From assembly GCF_024398035.1 (NCBI RefSeq), contig NZ_CP073748.1:1587520-1651519 (forward strand): 64,000 nucleotides of DNA. Direction: 5' to 3'. The position numbers were made by a program, and so were the translations under genes. Positions 53,205-63,351 of this stretch are shown piece after piece. Positions within the stretch are counted from its first letter, which is position 1, and each line of letters opens with the position of its first letter. The notes beneath the pieces were generated by a model. That model was given only the letters and a program-made list of their open reading frames with translations. It was not told where the DNA came from and searched no databases. Source of the stretch: Kordiimonas sp. SCSIO 12603. GTDB lineage: Bacteria; Pseudomonadota; Alphaproteobacteria; Sphingomonadales; Kordiimonadaceae.

Positions 53205-54902
53205 TTATTTATTAAGCTGATCACGAAGAGTGCGCATGCAGGCACTTGCTATTTCACACTGAAGCTTTGCCTGTGGATTATCATCTTTTGAACAGATATC
53301 GCTTAGACGTTTAAGGCTTTCTTCCAACATATGAACAGTGGAAAGCAAGGTTTCTTTATCGGCGCTTGCTTTATCAATGGGTGGATCCCATTCCACAGAA
53401 TCCGGAAGTGACTTATCCTGCGGTTCTTTCGCTTGTGTGAAGGCAGGCGCAACCTCATCTGCAAGCAGGCTTTCAATTGCCGCTGCAGCTGAATCAATAG
53501 GGCTTTTAGACTTGGAAGGTTCCGTCACCGGTGTCTGAGTGGCTGTATTAATTGTCGCCCTAGCCAGAGTTTCCGCGCTTGGACGCTTCATCTCGCTTGG
53601 GTTAATCGGAGCATCATCATAATCAGCAAGTACAGACGGCTCTTCCGTAAAGGTTGCTGGTGTACGTTTACGCTCACGCTGTGGCGGAGCGGCTATATGA
53701 TCTTTCGGGAAAAGATCACTGTTATTAACAACTTCATCAAGGAATAGGGCGCTTGCATCTGTTTCGCTTGGGAAAACTGTATCGTCGCCTTGAGCGGGCA
53801 AAACAGGGGCAAGGCTGCCTTCATATCCTTCGAAGATACCGCCACACTGGCTGAATACTGGTGTGGCTTCCATTGTCCAGTTTTGATGCGCATCTTCAAG
53901 GAATTGAATAGTTACGGGGGCATCATGAATAGCGCTCCGGCGCTGGAAAGCGCGCGCTACCGGATGGCCGAGTTTTTCGTTTAAGCCCAGAAGATCAAGA
54001 ATACTGGTGTCACCGCTTGCGTATCCTTCACCGAAAATGGCTGTCGCGAAGGGAGAGATGCTAACAACAAAGCCGTCTCGATCACTGATCCAAGACCAAC
54101 CACCCGGGCTCGGGTCTTTAGCGGCTTTAACTGTAGATGTCTGCGTTTCGGCGGGTGATTGCTGATCGGCTATCATCGGCGGCTGCTCATCAGCAAACAT
54201 TTCTGTTTCTGGCTCGCTTGCAGGAACACTGTGCATATCATCCTGATCAGGGAATTCAGTTTCCTGCTGCATTTCGCGTGAGCGCTCAGCAATCAAATCT
54301 TCATCGGTTTTCAAAATACGGAGGCTGGATTGCCGGGTCTTATGCTCAGGAAATGGTGTTACTGTCCCTGAAGGCTGTGCCGCCGTGCGCGTAATACCTA
54401 AATCATCACTCCAAAGAGCCAGTGTGGATTGATTGTCAAAAGGCGGAGCCGCGGGTGCTGCACGAGCCAGCGCAATCCAAACATTAGCGGATAAATCGTT
54501 CCGAGTAGCGATAATCTGGTGATGTTCCCGGCCTGTGTGGCTGATAAGCTCAATCACTTCTTCTTCATCCATCGGGAGCGATTTAAGAAGATTAGAGACA
54601 AGACTGGCACGGTCGCGGCACAGGCGAATTGCCAGATCAAACGGCGGATTTGACATGCCAGCGATCAAATCAGCAGCTGTACGGCGATTATCAGAATCTA
54701 CATGCGGGATTAGCGCTTCAATAACATCAAGAAGCTGGGAGCGTGTTGGGGTAATTTTTGGAGCTTTGCCTGTAAGGAACAAATCAATCAAGTTACGGAA
54801 AAGAATGGAGCGATCTTCACCATCGCGCTCCCGGGCATATGCCACAAGCTCGCGAATCCTGCTGTCTAATGCATTCATGTCAAACGCAGAAGCGCTGGCC
54901 AC
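53205..54902 (-). CDS. DUF2336-like protein with PAS domain
   Basis: This 565-residue cytoplasmic protein has an all-helical N-terminal part (about 1-170; RSILFRNLIDLFLTG and RRTAADLIAGMSNPPFDLAIRL) that resembles DUF2336. A disordered acidic/Gln-rich linker (about 190-275) is followed by a PAS-like domain (about 280-385, GWSWISDRDGFVVSISPFATAIFGEGY) and a long low-complexity tail with a final helix (AKLQCEIASACMRTLRDQLNK). Proteins of this type are typical of alphaproteobacteria and may be signalling scaffolds. There is no kinase or output enzyme domain. The partner is unknown. Confidence 0.8.
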   Translation of the reverse strand: MASASAFDMNALDSRIRELVAYARERDGEDRSILFRNLIDLFLTGKAPKITPTRSQLLDVIEALIPHVDSDNRRTAADLIAGMSNPPFDLAIRLCRDRASLVSNLLKSLPMDEEEVIELISHTGREHHQIIATRNDLSANVWIALARAAPAAPPFDNQSTLALWSDDLGITRTAAQPSGTVTPFPEHKTRQSSLRILKTDEDLIAERSREMQQETEFPDQDDMHSVPASEPETEMFADEQPPMIADQQSPAETQTSTVKAAKDPSPGGWSWISDRDGFVVSISPFATAIFGEGYASGDTSILDLLGLNEKLGHPVARAFQRRSAIHDAPVTIQFLEDAHQNWTMEATPVFSQCGGIFEGYEGSLAPVLPAQGDDTVFPSETDASALFLDEVVNNSDLFPKDHIAAPPQRERKRTPATFTEEPSVLADYDDAPINPSEMKRPSAETLARATINTATQTPVTEPSKSKSPIDSAAAAIESLLADEVAPAFTQAKEPQDKSLPDSVEWDPPIDKASADKETLLSTVHMLEESLKRLSDICSKDDNPQAKLQCEIASACMRTLRDQLNK

Positions 54903-55148
54903 AGGTCACTCCCCACCCAATTAAACACCCGATTCACACAAAATTCGGAAAGACTTGCGCTTCCCGAACCATATTCCTTGGGCAACATAACTCCCGAATC
55001 ACCCAATAGTTTCATTGTACTTATTTCAGCGGCGGATGCTAGTAATGATTACACTTAGAAATAAAATTATCCGCATTTGGAACTTTATTTCCCAGAATTG
55101 CTTATGTAAGATACCCGGCAATTATTCAGTTTTTAAGGAGTTTCCCTA

Positions 55149-55628
55149 ATGGGGCGTGTCAAACTAGATGCTGTTGACCGTAAAATTCTATCGTGCCTGC
55201 AATCAGAAGGCCGAATTACGAATGTTGAACTGGCTGAGCGTGTAGGAATTACAGCGCCGCCTTGCTTGCGTCGCGTTCGCGCGCTTGAAGAGGAAGGCTA
55301 TATCCACGGCTATCACGCAAACCTTGATCAGGATAAGCTGCAATTTGGCTTAACTGTATTTGCAATGGTTGGGCTGCATAGCCAGGCGGAAAGCGATCTA
55401 CAGGCGTTTGAGCAGCATGTGAAAAACTGGCCAATGGTTCGTGAATGCTACATGCTTAACGGTGAAATTGATTTTATTCTGAAAATCGTTGCTGCTGATC
55501 TCGCTGCATTCCAGGAATTCCTGACAAGCGAACTTACGCCTGCACCAAATGTGGCGAGTGTGAAAACATCTCTTACCATTCGTACATCAAAGCATGCGCC
55601 GGGTGTTCCGCTTCCTGAAGTAAGCTAA
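55149..55628 (+). CDS. Lrp/AsnC family transcriptional regulator
   Basis: This 159-residue protein has an N-terminal HTH (VDRKILSCLQSEGRITNVELAERVGITAPPCLRRVRALEEEGYI) and a C-terminal RAM effector domain (VRECYMLNGEIDFILKIVAADL). It is a standard Lrp-type feast/famine regulator that probably senses an amino acid. The start is the ATG after AAGGAG. It is divergent from the DUF2336/PAS gene across 246 bp of AT-rich DNA. The PPCLRR turn is the usual recognition helix. Confidence 0.96.
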   Translation: MGRVKLDAVDRKILSCLQSEGRITNVELAERVGITAPPCLRRVRALEEEGYIHGYHANLDQDKLQFGLTVFAMVGLHSQAESDLQAFEQHVKNWPMVRECYMLNGEIDFILKIVAADLAAFQEFLTSELTPAPNVASVKTSLTIRTSKHAPGVPLPEVS

Positions 55629-55649
55629 AAGCTTAAAAATAAGATTTAT

Positions 55650-55679
55650 AAGGCTCGGTATTTTTACCGGGCCTTTTTT
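55650..55679 (+). terminator. Rho-independent terminator of the Lrp gene
   Basis: An AAGGC-CGGTA stem pairs with TACCG-GCCTT around a T-rich loop and is followed by six Ts. Confidence 0.88.
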
Positions 55680-55752
55680 ATACTCCACAGAGTTCTTGAC
55701 CACCGGGTGCCCTGCCTTACCTGATAGAGTGTAACGCTATGGGGAAGTTTAA

Positions 55753-56526
55753 GTGGCAGAGACACCAGTAAGTACAGAAATTCAAGATGATATTCTGATC
55801 GTTCGTATAAACAGGGCGGAGCGCCGGAACGCTGTTGATGGTGAAACCTCGGAAGCTCTCTATCAGGCATTCAAAACTTTTGATGGGGATGAAAAGCTTT
55901 CTGTTGCAGTCCTAACCGGTGAGGGTGGTTATTTCTGTGCTGGGGCTGATCTTAAAGCGCTTTCGGAAGGAAGTAAAAACCCACTTCAAATAGAAGGGGA
56001 TCTGGGACCGATGGGAGCTTCGAGGCTTCAATTGTCGAAGCCAGTTATAGCTGCGATTGAAGGACATGCTGTAGCGGGCGGCATGGAGCTCGCGTTATGG
56101 TGTGATCTCCGGGTGATGGCGTCTGATGCTGTAATGGGGATTTTCTGTCGGCGCTTTGGTGTGCCTTTGATTGATATGGGGACCATTCGTTTACCGCGCC
56201 TTATCGGGCAATCTCGAGCTATGGATTTGATCTTGACAGGAAGGCCTGTTGGTGCTGATGAAGCCGAGCATATTGGCCTTGTTAACCGGGTGGCTGAGCC
56301 AGGAAAATCTCTGGAAGCGGCTATTAAGCTTGCTCAACAAATTGCGGCGTTTCCACAGGCTTGCATGAGAAATGATAGGCTTTCGGTATTAGAACAGTGG
56401 TCACTTACCGAAGAAGAAGCAATGCAAAATGAGTTTAAACGAGGACTTTCAGTTATTGATGCAGGAGAAACTGTGGCGGGCGCCAAGCGGTTTGCATCAG
56501 GCGAAGGGCGGCATGGAAAGTTTTAA
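55753..56526 (+). CDS. Enoyl-CoA hydratase/isomerase (crotonase) family protein
   Basis: This is a 257-residue crotonase-fold enzyme acting on acyl-CoA thioesters. The oxyanion-hole segments are FCAGADLKAL and AIEGHAVAGGMELALWCDLRVMA. The active-site region GIFCRRFGVPLIDMGTIRLPRLIG has Asp rather than Glu near the second catalytic position, so hydratase activity is not certain. It starts at GTG 55753 after GGGGAAG. No other beta-oxidation gene is next to it. Confidence 0.92.
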   Translation: MAETPVSTEIQDDILIVRINRAERRNAVDGETSEALYQAFKTFDGDEKLSVAVLTGEGGYFCAGADLKALSEGSKNPLQIEGDLGPMGASRLQLSKPVIAAIEGHAVAGGMELALWCDLRVMASDAVMGIFCRRFGVPLIDMGTIRLPRLIGQSRAMDLILTGRPVGADEAEHIGLVNRVAEPGKSLEAAIKLAQQIAAFPQACMRNDRLSVLEQWSLTEEEAMQNEFKRGLSVIDAGETVAGAKRFASGEGRHGKF

Positions 56527-56536
56527 ATAGGTAAGT

Positions 56537-57313
56537 TTATTTGGCTTTGCCAAGGAAATTATAGTTCATCAAGCAATTGATCTTGGTATTCGTTAGATCT
56601 CTATAATTTTTTCGATTTTTGGATAGGGCGAGGTAAACATTCTCTACACCTAGGCGAGGGGTAACGGCTTTTATTTTCGACAGCCCCTGATTTTTAATTT
56701 CCTGCTCAATAACAGGTGTTGAGCCCGCGATGTAATCCAGTTTGTGCCGCGATAGGTTTTCCACAAGCGAAGCATAGCTGTTTTGCTCCGATTTTACCGG
56801 GCCACCTGATCTGACATAGGCATCAAATCTAGCTTCAAGCATTGCACCAAGTAAAATTCCAACACGCTTACCGTCTAAGTCTTTGAGGCTACTGATTTGC
56901 GTAGAGTGCATATGTTCGTCAGTGAAGATATTCATTTGAGTTTCCCGTAACGGGAATTTTGCAAAATCGAATATTTCTTCACGTTCAGCCGTTTTGTGGG
57001 CAGGTACGATGGCATCCACTCGGCCATCAACCGCCATGGTATAAGCCCGGTTCCAAGATGGGGCAAAAATAACATTAGCATTTAGGCCACAGAAGCTGGC
57101 ACCTCTTTCAATGCGTTCAGCGATAAGGCCTTGCGCGCCAAAGGGCGTATTTGCACGTTCCAGACTGGAGGAAAGATCAATAGTAATAATGGATAACGGC
57201 TTTTTTTGAGGCTCTTCCGCAGTATTCGGGGAAGCCATTACATGCAGTATTGACCAGAACAGAATGATGTAAAGAGTAGCTCTGTGCATGTGATGTTTCT
57301 GTGCCTCTCTCAA
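56537..57313 (-). CDS. Orphan periplasmic solute-binding protein (family 3-like)
   Basis: This protein has up to 258 residues. A hydrophobic export segment (ATLYIILFWSILHVMA) is near the N-terminus. The binding-protein pattern includes ITIDLSSSLERANTPFGAQGLIAERIE, MAVDGRVDAIVPAHKTAEREEIFDFAKFPL, and LKDLDGKRVGILLGAMLEARF. The start is unclear: TTG 57313 or ATG 57289, each with a weak ribosome site. No transporter subunits are nearby. It is the fourth such orphan in the window. Confidence 0.8.
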   Translation of the reverse strand: MREAQKHHMHRATLYIILFWSILHVMASPNTAEEPQKKPLSIITIDLSSSLERANTPFGAQGLIAERIERGASFCGLNANVIFAPSWNRAYTMAVDGRVDAIVPAHKTAEREEIFDFAKFPLRETQMNIFTDEHMHSTQISSLKDLDGKRVGILLGAMLEARFDAYVRSGGPVKSEQNSYASLVENLSRHKLDYIAGSTPVIEQEIKNQGLSKIKAVTPRLGVENVYLALSKNRKNYRDLTNTKINCLMNYNFLGKAK

Positions 57314-57375
57314 CTTATTATATAACTCAGGAAAGTGGCTTGGTAAATAAAACTGAGATTTCGGAATGTGTTAAC

Positions 57376-57408
57376 AAAAAAGCCTACTCAAAATAAGCAG
57401 GCTTTTTA
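57376..57408 (-). terminator. Terminator of greA
   Basis: An AAGCCT-AGGCTT based stem with internal mismatch is followed on the minus strand by TTTTTTGTT; an opposite T-run also exists. Confidence 0.78.
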
Positions 57409-57429
57409 TATCTTCAGATATCGAGTTAT

Positions 57430-57903
57430 CTATACAAAATCGATCTTTTCAACATCGTAGTAGCGATCACCGCCCGGTGTTTTCACTTCTACTTCATCGC
57501 CAAGGCGACGACCGATTAGAGCACGAGCGATTGGGGACTGGTAAGAAATGCGACCAGCTTTAACGTCGCCTTCTTCCTCGCCAACAATCTGGTAAATAAC
57601 CGTTGCATCGTCTTCATCAATAAGCGTTACTGTTGCGCCAAAAACAATACGGTCACCCGCAAGAGCTTTAGGATCAATCACATCGGCGCGTGAAAGCTTG
57701 CCTTCAAGCTCCATAATGCGACCTTCGATGTGTCCTTGCTGTTCTTTCGCGGCGTGATATTCAGCGTTCTCTGAAAGGTCGCCGTGTGCGCGTGCTTCTT
57801 CGATTGCAGCAACAACATTTGGGCGCTCAACAGATTTTAAATTTTTTAGTTCTGCTTCCAGCCTAGCATGGCCTTCTGCAAGCATGGGCACTTTATCGTT
57901 CAT
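57430..57903 (-). CDS. greA: Transcription elongation factor GreA
   Basis: This 157-residue factor enters the RNA polymerase secondary channel and stimulates cleavage of backtracked RNA. The N-terminal coiled coil has the catalytic acidic tip motif [18 protein letters not shown], and the C-terminal FKBP-like domain includes [25 protein letters not shown]. Length and sequence are typical. carB lies 162 bp upstream on the same strand, as is frequent in alphaproteobacteria. The leader holds two hairpins. Confidence 0.97.
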   Translation of the reverse strand: MNDKVPMLAEGHARLEAELKNLKSVERPNVVAAIEEARAHGDLSENAEYHAAKEQQGHIEGRIMELEGKLSRADVIDPKALAGDRIVFGATVTLIDEDDATVIYQIVGEEEGDVKAGRISYQSPIARALIGRRLGDEVEVKTPGGDRYYDVEKIDFV

Positions 57904-57938
57904 GTGTCCCGTCCGACTTTTCTATTTTCACATCCGGC

Positions 57939-57997
57939 GGAGCATATGATGCTCCAGCCTTTACAAAATACGAGCGCCGACTCAAAAGAGCCGGCGC
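57939..57997 (-). other. Two hairpins in the carB-greA intergenic region
   Basis: The perfect stem GGAGCAT-ATGCTCC (57939-57955, 3-nt loop) lies near greA. A GC-rich stem GCGCCG-CTC with GAG-CGGCGC (57974-57997, AAAA loop, one mismatch) lies nearer carB. Neither has a T-run. They may stabilise the carB 3' end or act in the greA leader. Confidence 0.5.
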
Positions 57998-58065
57998 GCT
58001 GTTCTGTCATTATGTAGTAAAGAAATTGCAAAAAATCAAGCCTAAGCCGATTCTCTACTGATTCC

Positions 58066-61000
58066 TTAGTCGTAATCCTGAATCTTCTTCACATCCAGTG
58101 CACCAGCTTTTAGTGCTTTCAACGACTTAACCGCAGCGCGGGAAGCAGCAATGGTTGTGAAGTATGGAAGCTTCATCGTAAGTGCTGTGTTCCGTAGTTC
58201 ATAACTATCCTGAATAGCTTGCTTGCCTTCAGTTGTGTTGAACATCAGCTGTACGTTGCCGTCTTTCATGATGTCTAGAACATGTGGGCGTGCGCCTTCA
58301 TTCACTTTGTAAACGCGTTCTACTTCAAGATTGTTGGCGGCAAGATAATCAGCTGTACCTGATGTGGCGATAACGCCGTAACCCATATCGAGAAGGTTAC
58401 GTACCATTGGTACAAGCGCATATTTGTCACTATCTTTCACTGAGATGAAGACTTTACCTTCTTCAGGTAGCTTCACACCAGCAGCAAGCTGGGATTTATA
58501 GAAAGCCATTGAGAAGGTTTTATCGATCCCCATCACCTCGCCAGTAGATTTCATCTCTGGGCCAAGCAGTACATCAACACCCGGGAAGCGTGCCCAAGGG
58601 ATCACCACTTCTTTCACCGCAACATGCTCGGTGATTGGGTCAACCAGATCAAAGTCTGTCAGTTTTTCACCTGCCATTGCACGAGCAGCGAGGGCTGCGA
58701 TTGGGCTGCCTACAGCTTTTGCAACAAATGGCACCGTACGGCTTGCACGTGGGTTCACCTCAATCAGGTAAACTTCATCGTCTTTCACCGCAAACTGAAC
58801 ATTCATCAGGCCAACCACGTTAAGAGCGCGGGCGAGTGCGCGAGATTGGCGCTTCACTTCGTTCACAAGGCCAACCGGCAAGCTGTATGGCGGTAGGGAA
58901 CAAGCGCTGTCGCCTGAATGAATGCCAGCTTCTTCGATGTGCTCCATGATACCTGCAACATGAATGTTTTCACCGTCAGATAGCGTATCAACATCTACCT
59001 CGATGGCATCTTTAAGGAAGCTATCGATTAGTACTGGGCTGTCACCTGAAACTTGCACAGCTTCTGCGATATAGCGGTCAAGGCCTTCACGGTCATGTAC
59101 GATTTCCATCGCACGGCCACCAAGCACATAACTTGGGCGGATAAGAACCGGATAACCAACACGCTCTGCAACCTGAACGGCTTCTTCGTGGCTACGGGCA
59201 AGGCCGTTGTTTGGCTGCTTAAGGCCAAGTTTCTCAACAAGTTCTTGGAAACGTTCACGGTCTTCCGCAAGGTCAATCGCATCCGGGCTTGTGCCCAGGA
59301 TTGGGATGCCTGCTGCTTCAAGGGCGTGAGATAGTTTCAGAGGTGTCTGACCACCGAACTGTACAATCACACCTTTAACTGTGCCATTTTCCTGCTCGCG
59401 GCGGATGATCTCAATTACATCTTCTGCGGTTAGCGGTTCGAAATACAAGCGGTCAGATGTGTCATAATCTGTTGAAACCGTTTCAGGGTTACAGTTGATC
59501 ATGATGGTTTCATAGCCTGCGTCAGAGAGCGAGAAACATGCATGACAGCAGCAGTAATCAAACTCAATACCTTGGCCAATACGGTTAGGGCCGCCACCAA
59601 GGATAACTACTTTTTCACGGTTTGATGGGTTTGCTTCACATTCGGCAGGCTGGCCTGCCGCAAATGTTTCGTAGCTTGAATACATATAAGGTGTTTTCGC
59701 ATCAAACTCAGCGGCGCATGTATCAATGCGCTTAAAGCTTGGGCGTACACCTTTCTCGTGGCGTGCATCCATAACGGCAGCTGGTGTAACACCTGCAAGC
59801 TGGGCAAGGCGTACATCAGAGAAACCAAGCATTTTAAGTTTGCGTAGTGAACGCTCGTCAGCTGGAATGCCGTTCTCGGAAACGGATTTCTCAGCGTTTA
59901 CAACACGTTCAAACTGCTGAAGGAACCACGGATCAAAGTGCGAAACACGGTGGATATCTTCAAGGGATACACCTTCACGGATCGCCTGCACAATGCGGAG
60001 AATACGGTTATATTTCGGCACAGCCAGATCGTTCAGAATTGGCTGGAAATCACCAGATGCTGGATCATAATCTTCGAACGTGATTTCGTCCAAACCGTCG
60101 AGGCCCGTTTCCATAGAGCGCATAGCCTTTTGAAGGCTTTCTGCGAAGCTACGGCCCACGGCCATTGCTTCACCAACAGATTTCATTGCAGTTGATAGGG
60201 TTGGGCTTGTGCCTTCAAACTTCTCGAAAGTGAAACGCGGGATTTTGGTTACAACATAATCGATTGTTGGTTCGAACGAAGCTGGTGTAACGCCCGTGAT
60301 ATCATTCAGAAGTTCATCAAGTGTATAACCAACTGCGAGCTTGGCAGCGATTTTTGCAATCGGGAAACCTGTCGCCTTGGATGCCAGAGCAGAAGAACGG
60401 CTTACGCGCGGGTTCATCTCAATAACAATTAAGCGACCATTCTTTGGGTTCACGGCGAACTGTACGTTCGAACCGCCTGTTTCCACGCCGATTTCACGAA
60501 GAACCGCGATCGAAGCATTCCGCATGATCTGATATTCTTTATCCGTAAGCGTGAGAGCAGGGGCTACAGTAATACTGTCGCCTGTGTGAATGCCCATTGG
60601 GTCTACGTTTTCGATGGAACATACGATGATGCAGTTATCCGCTTTATCGCGCACCACTTCCATCTCGTATTCTTTCCAGCCGAGGATGCTTTCTTCAACA
60701 AGCACTTCTGTGGTTGGGGAAGCATCCAGGCCTTTGGTAACGATCTCAATGAATTCTTCTTTATTATAGGCAACACCGCCACCTGTGCCGCCCATGGTAA
60801 AGCTTGGGCGGATAATAGCTGGGAGGCCTGTCCATTCTAGGGTTTCAAGTGCTTCTTCAAGGGTGTTTGCTGTACGGCCGCGGCACACTTCCAGACCGAT
60901 CTTTTCCATCGCAGCATTAAAGCGCTTACGGTTTTCAGCCTTGTCGATTGCATCTTCATCCGCACCGATCAGTTGAACGCCGTATTTCTTAAGAATGCCC

Positions 61001-61314
61001 TGTTCGGAAAGCGCCAGTGCTGTGTTCAGGCCTGTTTGCCCGCCCATAGTTGGCAGGATGGCATCCGGCTTTTCCTTGGCGATGATTTTCTCAACAACCT
61101 CAGGCGTGATTGGCTCCACATATGTGGCGTCCGCCAGCTCAGGGTCTGTCATGATGGTGGCAGGGTTACTGTTCACCAGAATAACGCGGTAACCTTCTTC
61201 TCGGAGGGCTTTACAAGCCTGTGTTCCGGAATAATCAAATTCGCAAGCCTGACCGATCACAATAGGACCGGCGCCAATAATCAGGATGCTTTCAATATCG
61301 GTTCTTTTTGGCAT
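58066..61314 (-). CDS. carB: Carbamoyl-phosphate synthase large subunit
   Basis: This 1082-residue cytoplasmic enzyme makes carbamoyl phosphate from bicarbonate, ammonia (from CarA) and two ATP, for arginine and pyrimidine synthesis. The two homologous ATP-grasp halves are visible: the first begins [21 protein letters not shown] and the second [21 protein letters not shown]. The oligomerisation and C-terminal allosteric MGS-like domain ([21 protein letters not shown]) completes it. It is separated from carA by 73 bp, within which a terminator-like hairpin lies at the carA stop. Confidence 0.98.
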   Translation of the reverse strand: MPKRTDIESILIIGAGPIVIGQACEFDYSGTQACKALREEGYRVILVNSNPATIMTDPELADATYVEPITPEVVEKIIAKEKPDAILPTMGGQTGLNTALALSEQGILKKYGVQLIGADEDAIDKAENRKRFNAAMEKIGLEVCRGRTANTLEEALETLEWTGLPAIIRPSFTMGGTGGGVAYNKEEFIEIVTKGLDASPTTEVLVEESILGWKEYEMEVVRDKADNCIIVCSIENVDPMGIHTGDSITVAPALTLTDKEYQIMRNASIAVLREIGVETGGSNVQFAVNPKNGRLIVIEMNPRVSRSSALASKATGFPIAKIAAKLAVGYTLDELLNDITGVTPASFEPTIDYVVTKIPRFTFEKFEGTSPTLSTAMKSVGEAMAVGRSFAESLQKAMRSMETGLDGLDEITFEDYDPASGDFQPILNDLAVPKYNRILRIVQAIREGVSLEDIHRVSHFDPWFLQQFERVVNAEKSVSENGIPADERSLRKLKMLGFSDVRLAQLAGVTPAAVMDARHEKGVRPSFKRIDTCAAEFDAKTPYMYSSYETFAAGQPAECEANPSNREKVVILGGGPNRIGQGIEFDYCCCHACFSLSDAGYETIMINCNPETVSTDYDTSDRLYFEPLTAEDVIEIIRREQENGTVKGVIVQFGGQTPLKLSHALEAAGIPILGTSPDAIDLAEDRERFQELVEKLGLKQPNNGLARSHEEAVQVAERVGYPVLIRPSYVLGGRAMEIVHDREGLDRYIAEAVQVSGDSPVLIDSFLKDAIEVDVDTLSDGENIHVAGIMEHIEEAGIHSGDSACSLPPYSLPVGLVNEVKRQSRALARALNVVGLMNVQFAVKDDEVYLIEVNPRASRTVPFVAKAVGSPIAALAARAMAGEKLTDFDLVDPITEHVAVKEVVIPWARFPGVDVLLGPEMKSTGEVMGIDKTFSMAFYKSQLAAGVKLPEEGKVFISVKDSDKYALVPMVRNLLDMGYGVIATSGTADYLAANNLEVERVYKVNEGARPHVLDIMKDGNVQLMFNTTEGKQAIQDSYELRNTALTMKLPYFTTIAASRAAVKSLKALKAGALDVKKIQDYD

Positions 61315-61369
61315 GTTGTGTTATCCGTTTTTCTGGCGTCTGTTACATCTGTTTTTTGTGCTGAGGATC

Positions 61370-61399
61370 AATAAAAAGCCGCAAAAACTATGCGGCTTT
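61370..61399 (-). terminator. Intrinsic-terminator-like hairpin between carA and carB
   Basis: A 9-bp perfect stem (AAAGCCGCA with TGCGGCTTT, arms 61375-61383 and 61391-61399) has a 7-nt loop and is followed on the minus strand by TTTTTATT. It overlaps the last codons and stop of carA, so it should reduce read-through into carB. Confidence 0.75.
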
Positions 61400-62563
61400 A
61401 TGATTCTCGATCATATTCATAAATTGTTCGAACAAATAGAAGCTGTCCTGCGGCCCGGGCGATGCCTCTGGGTGTTGCTGAACACTGAAGATTGGCTTCT
61501 TGGTATGTTCGATACCACACACTGTTTTATCAAACAGTGAGATATGGCTGATTTTAACATCTTCAGGCAAGCTATCACCATCCACGCTAAAGCCGTGGTT
61601 CATTGACGTGATTTCCACCTTCATTGTGCGCAGGTCCTGAACCGGGTGGTTCGCGCCGCGGTGGCCTTGATGCATTTTGTATGTCTTGCCGCCGAACGCG
61701 AGAGCAAGAAGCTGATGCCCAAGACAAATGCCAAAGATTGGCAGGCCTGTTTCAATAAGCTTGTGAATAATCGGTAGGGCGTATTCACCAGTCGCTGCTG
61801 GGTCACCCGGACCGTTCGATAGGAAAATACCGTCTGGGTTATGGCTCATGATATCATCAAAGCTGGTTTCAGCAGGTACTACAGTAACCTTCGCACCAGT
61901 GGCAGATAGGCAGCGAAGGATGTTATCTTTCGCACCGTAATCAACCGCCACCACATGGGCTTTTGGGTTTTCAAGAACGCTGTAACCTGATTTTAGGTCC
62001 CAGCGGGTGCCATCCCAGCTTTCATTGCTTTCGCGTGTTACATCTTTCGCCAGATCCATACCTTCAAGGCCCGGCCAATCTTTCGCTTGTTTGATGAGTG
62101 CAGGAACATCGAACGCACCGTCTTTACTATAAGCAATAACACCGTTTGGTGCGCCGTTTTCGCGGATGTAGCGTGTCAGCTTTCTGGTGTCGATCCCGCA
62201 GATGCCCACAAGGCTGTTTTTCTCTGTCCATTCTGCAAGATGGTGTTCAGCGCGGAAGCTTGATGGGTCAGTAATTTCTTCTCTGATAACAAGGCCCCGT
62301 GCTGCTGGAGAGCGCGTTTCAATGTCTTCTATATTAGTGCCAACGTTCCCGATGTGAGGGAAGGTGAAAGTGATGATCTGACCCGCGTAGGATGGGTCGG
62401 TCAGAATTTCCTGATAACCGGTAATGGAAGTGTTGAAACAAACTTCGCCGACGGTATCGCCTTCTCGGCCAAATCCATACCCCCAAAAAATAGTTCCATC
62501 AGCAAGAACGAGAACAGCAGAAATATCATCCGCTGGAGGTGAGTACAGATCAGAGTCGGTCAT
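61388..62563 (-). CDS. carA: Carbamoyl-phosphate synthase small subunit (glutaminase)
   Basis: This 391-residue subunit hydrolyses glutamine and channels ammonia to CarB. The N-terminal CarA domain (LVLADGTIFWGYGFG, FNTSITGYQEILTDPSY) is followed by a class I amidotransferase domain with the nucleophile in FGICLGHQLLALAFGG and the His-Glu pair in HPEASPGPQD. The ATG at 62563 has AAGAAGG at 7 bp and gives the expected start; the longer frame from 62704 begins upstream of the promoter and is rejected. Confidence 0.97.
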   Translation of the reverse strand: MTDSDLYSPPADDISAVLVLADGTIFWGYGFGREGDTVGEVCFNTSITGYQEILTDPSYAGQIITFTFPHIGNVGTNIEDIETRSPAARGLVIREEITDPSSFRAEHHLAEWTEKNSLVGICGIDTRKLTRYIRENGAPNGVIAYSKDGAFDVPALIKQAKDWPGLEGMDLAKDVTRESNESWDGTRWDLKSGYSVLENPKAHVVAVDYGAKDNILRCLSATGAKVTVVPAETSFDDIMSHNPDGIFLSNGPGDPAATGEYALPIIHKLIETGLPIFGICLGHQLLALAFGGKTYKMHQGHRGANHPVQDLRTMKVEITSMNHGFSVDGDSLPEDVKISHISLFDKTVCGIEHTKKPIFSVQQHPEASPGPQDSFYLFEQFMNMIENHKAA

Positions 62564-62675
62564 GGTCAGGCCTTCTTTCACCAGAGTGTCACAATGTCGT
62601 CCCTTGCATATCAAGGGATTAGCCGCTAGATAAACACACCTTAATAGGTATATTGGCTGCGGCCAAATTGACGGG

Positions 62676-62704
62676 ACAATAATCAAACAAGGACTTGGGG
62701 TCAA
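62676..62704 (-). promoter_or_regulatory. Probable sigma-70-type promoter of carA
   Basis: TTGACC (62699-62704) and TATTGT (62676-62681) are separated by 17 bp on the minus strand, giving a leader of about 105 nt. The leader contains a TCCCTT-AAGGGA hairpin near 62598-62616. Close upstream on the same region lies GGAAAAAT-ATTTTTCC (62706-62727), an 8-bp inverted repeat that could be an operator. Confidence 0.6.
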
Positions 62705-62760
62705 GGGAAAAATATTATAATTTTTCCTTTAAAATCAATGACTTAGCAAATTTTAATAAA

Positions 62761-62789
62761 TTGCTAATTTTTGGGCTCTGCGATAGTAT
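62761..62789 (+). promoter_or_regulatory. Probable promoter of the yqeY-like gene
   Basis: TTGCTA (62761-62766) and TAGTAT (62784-62789) are 17 bp apart. The -35 lies in an inverted repeat, TTAGCAA (62743-62749) with TTGCTAA (62761-62767). Confidence 0.5.
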
Positions 62790-62824
62790 GGTGGCTTCCG
62801 ACTCGTAGACCGGGGTACAAGGAT

Positions 62825-63280
62825 ATGTTACGAGAAGATCTCACTAAAGCAATGAAAGCGGCGATGCTTGCAAAGGAAAAATGTAAGCTCACTACTGTTC
62901 GTCTGATTCTGGCGGCCGTTAAAGAAAAAGATATTGAGCTGCGCTCAGAAGACCGTACACCTGAAGAGGATGATGCACTCATCACTGATATCCTCTCTAA
63001 GATGGTGAAACAGCGCAACGACAGCATCAAGGCTTATGAAGAAGCCGGACGCTGTGAGCTTGCTGAACGCGAGCGCGAAGAAATCAGTATTATTCAGGAA
63101 TTCCTGCCAAAGCAGATGAGTGATGATGAAATCACTGATGCTGCAAAAGCTGTGATTAATGAAATTGGTGCAGAAGGCCTTAAGGATATTGGCCGCTGCA
63201 TGGGGGCGCTAAAGGCTAAATACGCGGGCCAGATGGATTTCGCGAAAGCAAGCGTTACCATCAAGGGTATGCTGAGCTAG
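62825..63280 (+). CDS. GatB/YqeY domain-containing protein
   Basis: This 151-residue protein is related to the tRNA-binding tail domain of GatB. It has MLREDLTKAMKAAMLAKEKCKLTTVRLILAAVKEKDIE at the start and IIQEFLPKQMSDDEI and GRCMGALKAKYAGQMDFAKAS later, the family pattern. The ATG at 62825 has AAGGA in position, whereas the frame extends upstream without one. It is divergent from carA, an order common in alphaproteobacteria. The dnaG gene often found next is absent here. Confidence 0.93.
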   Translation: MLREDLTKAMKAAMLAKEKCKLTTVRLILAAVKEKDIELRSEDRTPEEDDALITDILSKMVKQRNDSIKAYEEAGRCELAEREREEISIIQEFLPKQMSDDEITDAAKAVINEIGAEGLKDIGRCMGALKAKYAGQMDFAKASVTIKGMLS

Positions 63281-63305
63281 TTTAAGCACCTATATATACA
63301 TTATT

Positions 63306-63347
63306 AATAGGGTGAAGCTGCGAACGTGGCTTCACCCTATTTTTTTG
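63306..63347 (+). terminator. Rho-independent terminator of the yqeY-like gene
   Basis: A 12-bp perfect stem (ATAGGGTGAAGC with GCTTCACCCTAT) with a 10-nt loop is followed by seven Ts. Confidence 0.93.
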
Positions 63348-63351
63348 CTGA

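Noticed and set aside
62564-62704. Longer N-terminus for carA
   Set aside because: The added 47 codons include the likely -35 and -10 of the promoter and lack family similarity, while the ATG at 62563 has a good ribosome site.
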